From: JANPCX01 sp031431125
GTDB taxonomy: Bacteria; Pseudomonadota; Gammaproteobacteria; Burkholderiales; Burkholderiaceae_C
Direction of reading: 5' to 3'
DNA: 22,751 nucleotides
NCBI GenBank assembly: GCA_031431125.1
Contig: JANPCX010000067.1
Location: 1 to 22,751 of the forward strand
Part shown: in pieces, positions 16,459 through 22,751 of the stretch
How positions within the stretch are numbered: the stretch's first letter is position 1
Layout of the letters: the number at the start of each line of letters is the position of its first letter
The notes under the pieces: generated by a model
What the model was told of the DNA's origin: nothing
What the model saw: the letters and a program-made list of their open reading frames with translations, nothing else
Database searches by the model: none
Translations under genes and position numbers: made by a program

Positions 16459-17901
16459 GTGACCAAACGCAACCGCATCTTCATCGGCATCTTGCTGGCC
16501 TACGTGTTGGGCGTGGGCTTTTTGATGTACCGACTCCTGGGTGACATCGACCCGCGCTATCGGGAATCGGCCGAAGAGTCTTTGGTCGAAACCGCCCACC
16601 TCTTGGCCTCAACCGTGGAAGTGGCCTCCAAGGACGGTGCCTTGCAGCCCGAAGTGCTGCGGCCGGTGTTTCAGTCGCTGTACACCCGGCGCTTTGCAGC
16701 CAACATCTTTGGTTTTGAGAAAACCCGGGTCGAGTTGCGTGTCACCGTGGTCAACCGACAAGGCGTGGTGCTCTACGACTCCTTGGGTCGCCAAGAAGGT
16801 GCCGACCATTCACGTTGGCGTGATGTGCGCTTGGCCTTGAGCGGCATTTACGGCGCACGCACCACGGCCGATGTCGAAGGCGAGCCGCTGACGAGCGTGA
16901 TGTACGTTGCTGCACCGATTCATTGGAACAACGAGATCGTGGGTGCTGTCAGCGTTGGCAAACCGGTGCAAAGTTTTGGCCAGTATGTCGAAGCGGCCCG
17001 CCGCAAGACCATGCTGGTGGGTTTGACCTCGGTGGTCGCCATGGTGCTCTTGGTGTTGATCCTGTCGGTGTGGTTGGTGCGCCCCTTTGGACTCATGGCC
17101 GACTATGTGCGTTATGTGCGCGCCCAGCGCAGCTTCAGCCTGCCCCGCCTCGGCCGCCGCGCCCTCGGTGTGCTCGGCGCGGCCTACGACGAAATGCGCG
17201 ACGCCCTCGCTGGCCGCAACTACGTGGCCGACTATGTGCAAACCTTGACCCACGAAGTCAAAAGCCCGCTCTCCGCGATACGCGGTGCCGCCGAGCTGCT
17301 GCAAGAACCCATGCCAGACGCAGACCGTGCCCGCTTCACCGCCAACATCGTGAGGGAAACCGAGAGGGTGCAAGAGCTGATCGACCGCATGATGGAGCTG
17401 ACTGCCCTGGAGTCACGCCGCCAACTCGACCACCCGAGCAGCGTTGATTTGCGAGCTTTAGCGCAAGACGTCGTGAGCAGCCTGCAAACCAGCGCCGGTG
17501 CGCGGCAAGTGGGTGTGCAGTTGCTGCCAGCCCAAGACGCTGGTGATGCGCCCACCGTCGAAGGCGACGCCTTCTTGCTGCGCCGCGCCCTGAGCAATTT
17601 GATCGACAACGCGGTGGATTTTTCGCCAGCGGGTGGCCGCGTGACCGTGACCCTGACCACACGCCGCCACATCGCCGAGGTCACCGTGCTCGATCAAGGC
17701 CCTGGCATTCCCGACTATGCGGAAGACAAGGTGTTCGAGAAGTTTTACTCCTTGGCCCGGCCGCATTCACACAAAAAGAGCACGGGGCTGGGGCTGTCTT
17801 TTGTCAAAGAGATTGCTGACCTGCACCATGGGCGCATCAGCTTGAAAAACGCTGAAGGGGGTGGGGCGCGGGCGGTGTTGGCGTTGCCGCTGGGGGGGTG
17901 A
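16459..17901 (+). CDS. creC: CreC-like two-component sensor histidine kinase
   Basis: This 480-residue membrane sensor kinase resembles CreC. Membrane helix 1 is at about 8-25, followed by DPRYRESAEESLVETAHLLAS, a CreC-like start to the periplasmic sensor (about 27-184). Helix 2 is at about 186-207, then a HAMP-like segment. The phosphoacceptor motif LTHEVKSPLSAIRGAAELL has H265. The N box is NLIDNAVDFS (380-389), G1 is DQGPGIP (412-418), and G2 is STGLGLSFVKEIA (441-453). All catalytic motifs are intact. CreC normally phosphorylates CreB, encoded just upstream, but here the upstream gene is kup and no regulator lies in the window. The start is GTG at 16459; no in-frame ATG fits the N terminus. 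Confidence 0.88.
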   Translation: MTKRNRIFIGILLAYVLGVGFLMYRLLGDIDPRYRESAEESLVETAHLLASTVEVASKDGALQPEVLRPVFQSLYTRRFAANIFGFEKTRVELRVTVVNRQGVVLYDSLGRQEGADHSRWRDVRLALSGIYGARTTADVEGEPLTSVMYVAAPIHWNNEIVGAVSVGKPVQSFGQYVEAARRKTMLVGLTSVVAMVLLVLILSVWLVRPFGLMADYVRYVRAQRSFSLPRLGRRALGVLGAAYDEMRDALAGRNYVADYVQTLTHEVKSPLSAIRGAAELLQEPMPDADRARFTANIVRETERVQELIDRMMELTALESRRQLDHPSSVDLRALAQDVVSSLQTSAGARQVGVQLLPAQDAGDAPTVEGDAFLLRRALSNLIDNAVDFSPAGGRVTVTLTTRRHIAEVTVLDQGPGIPDYAEDKVFEKFYSLARPHSHKKSTGLGLSFVKEIADLHHGRISLKNAEGGGARAVLALPLGG

Positions 17902-18092
17902 TGTGTCGTATGTCGTGTCGCTGGACATTCATCGTGATCAGTGCAGACTCGGCACGTGCCACCGCTCTAACATCTACTGCCCACTCCCGAGACTCGAACT
18001 GAGCAACTCAACCTGCCACGTTGGATTCTGAAACGGGCAATGGGTAAAGCTGTCTCGCGTGGACCACAACCAATCTCGCCAGCAGTGCGGCT
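17902..18092. other. Intergenic region after creC
   Basis: No gene is supported here. A perfect palindrome GGCACGTGCC lies at 17951-17960. The minus strand around 17990-18003 reads GTTCGAGTCTCGGGAG, like a tRNA T-loop, but the flanking bases do not form the T stem and no other tRNA arm is present. Confidence 0.5.
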
Positions 18093-18503
18093 TCATGGCG
18101 CAGCATTTTTTCCTCGCTTGACCGGATACAGTTTTCCGGTGAGATTGACGACAGCGAGGATTAGAAAAAGAGTGTAGGCACCGACGGTCGCAAGCAACAG
18201 GAGTTGTGCGTCTAGTGGTAGCCACATCGCAGTCACGAGGCTACTCACCAAAGCAAATACGGCATGTGTCGAAAGGTTCAAGATCCACATGCCAATGATT
18301 GCGCGACGCTTTTCTGAGCCCTCTATGCGGTAGCCACTCTTCACAGTGAACCAAACACAGGCTATCGCCACTGGACCAGCCAGGGCCACCAAATGATTCC
18401 AGCGCGTTGGGGTTGCGTGGAGCAAGGTCAGCACAAGTGCGTCAGCGACGATCCAAGCGCAGTACAGCGCCAAAAAACGGCACAGCAGACCAGTAACTGA
18501 CAT
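18093..18503 (-). CDS. Small four-helix membrane protein, function unknown
   Basis: I do not recognise this 136-residue protein. Hydrophobicity suggests four transmembrane helices: about residues 5-27, 36-55, 67-93 and 97-122. A short basic C-terminal tail follows (KLYPVKRGKNAAP). A charged cytoplasmic-type loop, KSGYRIEGSEKRR, lies between helices 2 and 3. Length, four-helix layout and proper membrane character argue for a real gene. Base composition is visibly more A/T-rich than in the flanking genes, and it stands alone between creC and an orphan antitoxin, so it may have been acquired. No ribosome binding site is evident before the ATG at 18501-18503. Confidence 0.6.
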   Translation of the reverse strand: MSVTGLLCRFLALYCAWIVADALVLTLLHATPTRWNHLVALAGPVAIACVWFTVKSGYRIEGSEKRRAIIGMWILNLSTHAVFALVSSLVTAMWLPLDAQLLLLATVGAYTLFLILAVVNLTGKLYPVKRGKNAAP

Positions 18504-18624
18504 ATTGGTAGTCCAGGGAAGCGTGTTGGCGAAATGCCGTCGGGTAACAGTATTCTCCGAGTCTGCAGGCGGTGCGAGGCGCTACTCGAGTGAGGTCAGT
18601 GACGCGTTGAAAGCGTCAACGAAC

Positions 18625-18849
18625 TCACAGGGTACTGAGGCGGTTCCGAGCTTCAAGCCATGGCACCGCTTGAGTCGCACCTGAGCGTGAATCATGTTTG
18701 CGCTGGCGAATTTCATTGGTCCAGGCGTTGGCGACAGGCGCTTCGTCGTCGCCGTCCAAACTGTCCAGCAAGGCAATCACGACGACTGAACGTTCGCTCG
18801 GGTCCAACGCCAGGGCTTCGTCGATGAGGTGGTCTACACGGGCATTCAT
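18625..18849 (-). CDS. Putative addiction-module antitoxin (TIGR02574/Unstab_antitox type), toxin missing
   Basis: This 74-residue protein matches the pattern of the TIGR02574 / PF09720 family: an N-terminal helix VDHLIDEALALDPSERSVVVIALLDSL, an aspartate-rich turn, and the C-terminal AWTNEIRQRKHDSRSGATQAVPWLEARNRL. Members usually precede a RelE/ParE-type toxin gene. Here the roughly 120 bp downstream on the minus strand contain stops in every frame and no toxin-like sequence, and the next gene is the membrane protein. It is therefore an orphan or the remnant of a broken module. The frame is open upstream to 19443, but that extension runs through the hairpin repeats. I chose the ATG at 18849, which gives the family N terminus. 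Confidence 0.7.
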   Translation of the reverse strand: MNARVDHLIDEALALDPSERSVVVIALLDSLDGDDEAPVANAWTNEIRQRKHDSRSGATQAVPWLEARNRLSTL

Positions 18850-18894
18850 GAATTTCAGTCTAGCAGCCTCGATTGACCATGAGCCGGTGTGACG

Positions 18895-19058
18895 GCGATT
18901 CAAAGGGAAGCACGAACCGCTTCCACGGAACGTCATTCCCGCGAAAGCGGGAATCCAGGCAGTGCGTCTGGTCGCATCGACCCGATCATTTGCCGCCACC
19001 GAATGGATTCCCGCCTTCGCGGGAATGACGAGCGGTACAACACCCCCCTCTGAATCGC
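18895..19058. repeat. Composite inverted dRS3-like element (copies B and C)
   Basis: Copy B at 18931-18957 and copy C at 19004-19030 are 27-bp inverted copies differing at one base, separated by 46 bp. Each is itself a hairpin: ATTCCCGC at 18935-18942 with GCGGGAAT at 18947-18954, and ATTCCCGC at 19007-19014 with GCGGGAAT at 19019-19026. Outside them an octamer is also inverted: GCGATTCA at 18895-18902 and TGAATCGC at 19051-19058. The same octamer accompanies copy A near 8203. The arrangement resembles a small non-coding repeat unit with inverted ends. No protein is encoded. Confidence 0.8.
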
Positions 19059-19197
19059 ACCCCTTCACATTCACTTCACACACGCCACACCCACTTCTCC
19101 CCCTCTTCCTACCGCATTCGCATGAACCCCTGATCCTCTCGGTCATGCCGCCACACCTTTTGAACGGTGGCGGTTTTGATCCCACAGGAGGCAGGCC
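19059..19197 (+). promoter_or_regulatory. Leader of the VIT/VWA gene with terminator-like hairpin and strong RBS
   Basis: The first part (about 19060-19140) is strikingly pyrimidine-rich on the plus strand. CCGCCAC (19148-19154) then pairs with GTGGCGG (19167-19173), followed at once by TTTT (19174-19177), which is terminator-like. An ideal AGGAGG lies at 19186-19191, six bases before the ATG at 19198. No sigma-54 GG-N10-GC element was found. The hairpin could insulate the gene from read-through or attenuate it; its role is inference. Confidence 0.5.
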
Positions 19198-21288
19198 ATG
19201 CAGGCGTTGTTTGACACCACCGATACCCCCCATTCCAACGACCCCAACGACGCGATGGGGTCGCCACAAAGTGCCACAGCGCGTGTGCTGTGGTGCGTGC
19301 TGCTGTCGCTGGTCGCGGCCCTGCTGATGGTCTGTTTGCCTGCACAGGCGGACGACTCGCAGGCGCCCAAGGCGGAGAGTCCCTACTTTGTGGTGAACAG
19401 CCAAGAGCCTGGTGTAGACCGGCTGCCGCTCAAGTCCACGCAAGTCGATGTGCGCATCAACGGGGTGATTGCCGATGTCACCGTGACCCAGCGTTACCGC
19501 AATGAAGGAAAGCAGGCGCTTGAAGCGCGTTATGTGTTTCCGGGCTCAACCCAAGCGGCTGTGTATGCCATGAATGTGCGCCTGGGCCAGCGTTTGCTCA
19601 CGGCGCGCATCAAAGAAAAACAAGCGGCTCGCCTGGAGTACGAAGCAGCGAAGAAGGAAGGCAAAACCAGTGCGCTGCTGGAACAACAGCGACCCAATGT
19701 GTTTGAGATGAATGTGGCCAACATCCTGCCCGGTGACGAGGTGGCGGTGGAGTTGCGTTACACCGAACTCTTGGTGCCCACAGAGGCGTCCTACGGCTTT
19801 GTTTTCCCCACCGTGGTCGGCCCGCGCTACAACTCGCCACAAGCGTCCATGCCGAGCGACACCAAGGTGGTCAGCCCTTACCTGAAAGCCGGTCAAGACG
19901 CAGCGGCGCCTGTCGACATCCGCGTGCAAATCGATTCCCCGGTGGCCGTGAAAGAGCTGGCCTCGCCCTCGCACTTGATTGAAACCGTGGGCCTGGGCAG
20001 CCAGCATGTCGAGGTGAGCATGGCGCCCAGCAGCCGCGCCAGTAACAACCGCGATTTCATCTTGAACTACCGCTTGGCCGGTGACCGCATCGAGTCGGGT
20101 GTGATGCTGTTTCGCGGGGTGTCGGAAAACTTCTTTCTGGCCATGGTGGAGCCGCCCAAGGCACCGCCCGTCACGCAGATCAACCCGCGTGAATACATCT
20201 TTGTGGTGGACATTTCGGGTTCCATGCACGGCTACCCGCTGGACACCGCCAAAACCTTGCTGCGCAACCTGATTGGCAGCCTGCGCCCGAACGACACCTT
20301 CAATGTGATGCTGTTTTCCGGCAGCAATCAAATGTTGTCGCCGCAGTCGGTGCCCGCCACCCGGCCCAACATAGACCAGGCCTTGCGCACCATTGAACGC
20401 ATGGGTGGCAGCGGCAGCACCGAAATCGTTCCGGCTTTGAAACGTATTGCCGCTTTGCCCAAAACCAGCGACGTGTCGCGCAGCGTGATTGTGGTGACCG
20501 ATGGGTATGTCTCGGTGGAAGCCGAGGTGTTTGCCTTGGTGCGCCAAAACCTGAACCAAAGCAATGTGTTTGCCTTCGGCATTGGCCACAGCGTGAACCG
20601 CCACCTGATTGAAGGCATTGCACGGGCCGGTCAAGGCGAAGCCTTTGTGGTGACGAAACCCGACCAAGCGGCTGCTCAAGCCGAGCGCCTGCGCCGCATC
20701 ATTGATTCGCCCGTGCTCACCCAAGTGAAAGCACGTTTTGAAGGCCTGGACGTGTATGACGTGCAACCCGCCCAGTTGCCCGATGTGTTGGCGGGGCGGC
20801 CGGTGTTGTGGTTTGGCAAGTGGCGCGGTTCACACAACAACGCGCCCGGCCAAGCCGTGAACGCGCAGCTGGTGATTGAAGGGCAAACGGCCACAGGCCC
20901 ATGGCGCGCCGCGCTGCCCACCAGCGGCCAAGTCAGTGAAACGGCCTCGGCCCTGCGCCACCTGTGGGCACGGCACCGCATTGCAAGTTTGAGCGACGAA
21001 GAAGCGCTGCAAGGTGGCACCGCGTTCAAAACACAAATCACCGACCTGGGTTTGCAGTACAGCTTGCTCACGCAATACACCAGCTTCATCGCGGTGGACC
21101 AGGTGGTGCGCAACCCCAACCCTGACCAATCCACCACCGTCAACCAAGCCTTGCCTTTGCCTGAAGGTGTGAGCCCCTTGGCGGTGGGCGCCGAGGTGCC
21201 GAGCACGCCGGAACCTTCGGCTTGGTTGGCGCTGATCGTGGTGCTGGGCATCGTCGTCGTGTCGCTGGTGTCACGCCGTGGTCGCTGA
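19198..21288 (+). CDS. VIT and von Willebrand A domain protein with PEP-CTERM-type sorting tail
   Basis: This 696-residue exported protein has a long N-region and a hydrophobic signal core at about 30-47. A VIT domain (about 75-195) includes STQVDVRINGVIADVTVTQRY and ARYVFPGSTQAAVYAM. A VWA domain (about 332-505) has the metal-site motif DISGS (338-342) and VTDG (433-436). A beta-rich region follows, with LGLQYSLLTQYTSFIAVD (617-634). The tail is TPEPSAW (670-676), a hydrophobic helix to about 691, and SRRGR at the very end: the motif, helix and basic cluster of an exosortase substrate. The overall plan resembles the sortase-target VIT proteins of TIGR03788, but the downstream gene is an exosortase. 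The AGGAGG six bases upstream fixes the start. Function beyond surface or periplasmic display is unknown. Confidence 0.88.
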   Translation: MQALFDTTDTPHSNDPNDAMGSPQSATARVLWCVLLSLVAALLMVCLPAQADDSQAPKAESPYFVVNSQEPGVDRLPLKSTQVDVRINGVIADVTVTQRYRNEGKQALEARYVFPGSTQAAVYAMNVRLGQRLLTARIKEKQAARLEYEAAKKEGKTSALLEQQRPNVFEMNVANILPGDEVAVELRYTELLVPTEASYGFVFPTVVGPRYNSPQASMPSDTKVVSPYLKAGQDAAAPVDIRVQIDSPVAVKELASPSHLIETVGLGSQHVEVSMAPSSRASNNRDFILNYRLAGDRIESGVMLFRGVSENFFLAMVEPPKAPPVTQINPREYIFVVDISGSMHGYPLDTAKTLLRNLIGSLRPNDTFNVMLFSGSNQMLSPQSVPATRPNIDQALRTIERMGGSGSTEIVPALKRIAALPKTSDVSRSVIVVTDGYVSVEAEVFALVRQNLNQSNVFAFGIGHSVNRHLIEGIARAGQGEAFVVTKPDQAAAQAERLRRIIDSPVLTQVKARFEGLDVYDVQPAQLPDVLAGRPVLWFGKWRGSHNNAPGQAVNAQLVIEGQTATGPWRAALPTSGQVSETASALRHLWARHRIASLSDEEALQGGTAFKTQITDLGLQYSLLTQYTSFIAVDQVVRNPNPDQSTTVNQALPLPEGVSPLAVGAEVPSTPEPSAWLALIVVLGIVVVSLVSRRGR

Positions 21289-21304
21289 AGAAGAGGGCCC
21301 TGCT

Positions 21305-22180
21305 GTGAATGCGATTGCCACCTGTTCCACCGGCCGCTGGCAACAGCGCCTGCTGTCCGCTCCGCCTCTCACCTGGCTGGCCCTGCTGGCGGCTGCGCAC
21401 TGGACGCACTGGCGCTGGGCCGCAGCGCGGCTGTCCGATGGCTCGGACGATCCTTTGGGCCTGGCTGCCGTGTTGGTGTTGCTGTGGGCCTTGCTCAACC
21501 AGGCGGGGGATTTGCGCGCTCAGCCCCGCCCGCTGTGGTTGGGTGTCTCGATGGCACTCAGCGTGGCGGCCACAGCGGCGGTGTGGTGGCTGCCGCCCCT
21601 GGTGGGTGCGCTGCTGGCGGCCTTGGCACTGGCCAGTGGCGTGCGCGCTTTCATGCCCTCGGGTCGGGCCACTTGGCCGCTGGCGGGCTTGGCGGTGCTG
21701 GCCTTGCCGCTGGTGTCGTCGATGCAGTTTTACGCCGGTTACCCGCTGCGTGTGGTCACGGCCGAACTGAGCACTTGGGGCCTGCGTGCTTTGGGTTTTG
21801 TGGCCGAACGCACCGGCAGTGCCATGCAGGTGGATGGCCAGCTCATCATCGTCGACGCGCCCTGCTCTGGCGTGCAAATGGTCTGGATGGCTTACTTTTG
21901 CGCCTGCACCATGGCGCTGTGGTGCGAGGTGCGCGATGCGCAGTTTCTGCGCCGCTTGCCCTTTGTCGGCCTCTTGGTGCTGCTGGGCAATGTGCTGCGC
22001 AACACGGTGCTGGTGGGCTTGGAGGCCAGCCATGTTGAGCTGAGCGAGTGGGTCCACCAAGGCGTGGGTTTGGTGGTTCTGGCTTTGGTGTGTGCGGCGG
22101 TGTGTGGGTTGATGGCCGTGCGGCCAGCGCAAGCGGCACCCGCTGCACCCGCCATGAGGGGCTTGTATGGACTGGATTGA
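21305..22180 (+). CDS. Exosortase family transpeptidase
   Basis: This 291-residue multi-pass membrane protein has about eight hydrophobic segments and the exosortase catalytic triad: cysteine in DAPCSGVQMVWM (C187), arginine in GNVLRNTVLVGL (R232) and histidine in SEWVHQGVGLVV (H251). Exosortases cleave PEP-CTERM-type tails at the inner membrane. The gene directly upstream encodes a protein with such a tail, so it is the likely substrate. The GTG at 21305 has AAGAGGG at suitable spacing. An in-frame GTG at 21278 would overlap the upstream gene by 11 bases and add nine residues, and is also possible. No capsule or exopolysaccharide genes, which usually accompany XrtA/EpsH, lie in the window. 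I cannot assign the Xrt subfamily. Confidence 0.88.
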   Translation: MNAIATCSTGRWQQRLLSAPPLTWLALLAAAHWTHWRWAAARLSDGSDDPLGLAAVLVLLWALLNQAGDLRAQPRPLWLGVSMALSVAATAAVWWLPPLVGALLAALALASGVRAFMPSGRATWPLAGLAVLALPLVSSMQFYAGYPLRVVTAELSTWGLRALGFVAERTGSAMQVDGQLIIVDAPCSGVQMVWMAYFCACTMALWCEVRDAQFLRRLPFVGLLVLLGNVLRNTVLVGLEASHVELSEWVHQGVGLVVLALVCAAVCGLMAVRPAQAAPAAPAMRGLYGLD

Positions 22181-22190
22181 CATGAAGGCG

Positions 22191-22342
22191 ACGCTGAACA
22201 AGTCCCTCGCGGAGCGCAAGGCCTCGCTTGGGGCGGTCTGCGGCGTTGAAAATCCTCGCCATAGCGGGGCTATGGCTGCGGTTTTCGCCTTGCATTCCAT
22301 CCCAAATCAGGGCGCGCGCCCGCGCCGGGACTTGTTCAGCGT
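22191..22342. mobile_element. 152-bp palindromic MITE-like element
   Basis: The element is bounded by perfect 16-bp inverted repeats at 22191-22206 and 22327-22342 (outer end ACGCTGAACAAGTCCC). Nested inverted repeats continue inward, with imperfect pairing such as GAAAATCC (22248-22255) against GGTTTTC (22279-22285). The centre pairs CCATAGC (22259-22265) with GCTATGG (22269-22275) around GGG. Nearly the whole unit could fold into one long hairpin. No transposase is encoded and I see no clear target duplication. It starts 11 bp after the exosortase stop. It resembles extragenic palindromes I associate with Comamonadaceae genomes, but that is from memory. Confidence 0.75.
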
Positions 22343-22409
22343 TGCCTTGGCGCAGCCCGGCCCGTCCACAGCCAGTCAGCAGCAAGAGAGCGACAAGAAA
22401 GCGGCGAGA

Positions 22410-22751
22410 ATGCATCGCAGGGCCGTCTGCCCACCCCAGAGCATGCCGCCTGTGCCCTTACCACTTGCCAGCCTAGCCGCTTCTTTGCTGGCATCCATTG
22501 CGCTGGCCTGGCCACTGACGCTGGCAGCGCAGGGTGCGTCGGCGGAATCGGGCTCGGCAGGTCGCCTGGCGCCTTCGCCGCTGGGTGGAACGGCAGCCAC
22601 CTCGGCCATCACCCTTGGCACACCTGCCCAACCGGTGATCTCGCCACTGGGTGCACCCGTACAGCCGGTGCCGGTGGTGATTGGCTCGCCGGCACTGGCT
22701 GACCTGGTGCAACGCTCGCTCGACGACCCCCGCGCCGCGCTCGCCCACGGG
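22410..22751 (+). CDS. N-terminal part of a secreted protein, truncated by the window edge
   Basis: This frame is open to the end of the window, giving at least 114 residues. After a short basic start, a signal-peptide-like segment (LASLAASLLASIALAWPLTLAAQG) is followed by a low-complexity Ser/Gly/Pro/Ala stretch. Then comes ALADLVQRSLDDPRAALAHG, which looks like the start of a helical repeat domain. I cannot name the family. The same frame is open back to an ATG at 22167, which has GAGGGG six bases upstream and overlaps the exosortase stop. However, that reading runs through the whole palindromic element and would bury the signal sequence about 90 residues in. I therefore prefer ATG 22410 (or 22443), though neither has a good ribosome binding site. 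Codon use and direction suggest it belongs with the exosortase genes. Confidence 0.6.
   Translation, partial: MHRRAVCPPQSMPPVPLPLASLAASLLASIALAWPLTLAAQGASAESGSAGRLAPSPLGGTAATSAITLGTPAQPVISPLGAPVQPVPVVIGSPALADLVQRSLDDPRAALAHG

Noticed and set aside
17985..18010. tRNA-like T-loop on the minus strand (GTTCGAGTC)
   Set aside because: The bases flanking the loop do not form the T stem, and no acceptor, anticodon or D arm can be drawn, so it is at most a scrap and probably chance.
18504..18624. Search for a RelE/ParE toxin after the antitoxin
   Set aside because: All three minus-strand frames contain stops and none shows toxin-like sequence.
18850..19443. Extended N terminus of the antitoxin frame (272 residues in total)
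   Set aside because: The extra residues come from the inverted hairpin repeats and from antisense to the VIT/VWA gene. The family N terminus starts at 18849.
21140..22300. 386-residue minus-strand frame opposite the exosortase
   Set aside because: It is low-complexity His/Gln/Arg-rich sequence antisense to a clear membrane enzyme with catalytic residues.

Overview
The window is G+C-rich chromosomal DNA from a betaproteobacterium, most likely a Burkholderiales species near the family Comamonadaceae. This rests on protein character (TorF-type porin beside glnK-amtB, GshA of the proteobacterial ATP-grasp type, MetH lacking its homocysteine domain behind an SAH riboswitch) and on the style of the extragenic repeats. 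No rRNA, complete tRNA, CRISPR array, phage or intact insertion sequence was seen. The genus cannot be named from sequence reading alone.

Layout. (1) 1-3815: a gene-poor leader holding a possible insertion-sequence remnant and a clear S-adenosylhomocysteine (SAH) riboswitch, then metH (C-terminal modules only) and a small secreted DUF4019-like protein. (2) 3859-4491, minus strand: a cytosolic DsbA/FrnE-like oxidoreductase, separated from the preceding gene by a bidirectional hairpin. (3) 4791-8118: a DUF1800 lipoprotein and a Tat-exported DUF1501 protein in a two-gene operon. (4) 8221-9741, minus strand: comM. (5) 9885-12973: a nitrogen-control operon with two NtrC-like sites, a sigma-54 promoter, a TorF-family porin, the PII protein GlnK, and an ammonium transporter with a periplasmic OmpA-like domain fused to its N terminus, closed by a strong intrinsic terminator. 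(6) 13054-17901: gshA, kup and a CreC-like sensor kinase without creB. (7) 17902-19197: an accessory-looking stretch with a small four-helix membrane protein, an orphan antitoxin and a pair of inverted dRS3-like hairpin repeats. (8) 19198-22751: a VIT/VWA protein with a PEP-CTERM-type sorting tail, a dedicated exosortase, a 152-bp palindromic MITE-like element, and the 5' part of a secreted protein that runs off the window.

How the genes work together. The riboswitch should raise metH expression when SAH accumulates, recycling homocysteine to methionine. The porin-GlnK-AmtB operon looks like an ammonium-scavenging unit switched on by NtrC and sigma-54 under nitrogen limitation, with outer-membrane entry, inner-membrane transport and PII gating in one transcript. 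The VIT/VWA protein and the exosortase form a self-contained sorting pair. The least ordinary items are the OmpA-AmtB fusion with its co-regulated porin and the dedicated exosortase/VIT-VWA target pair.
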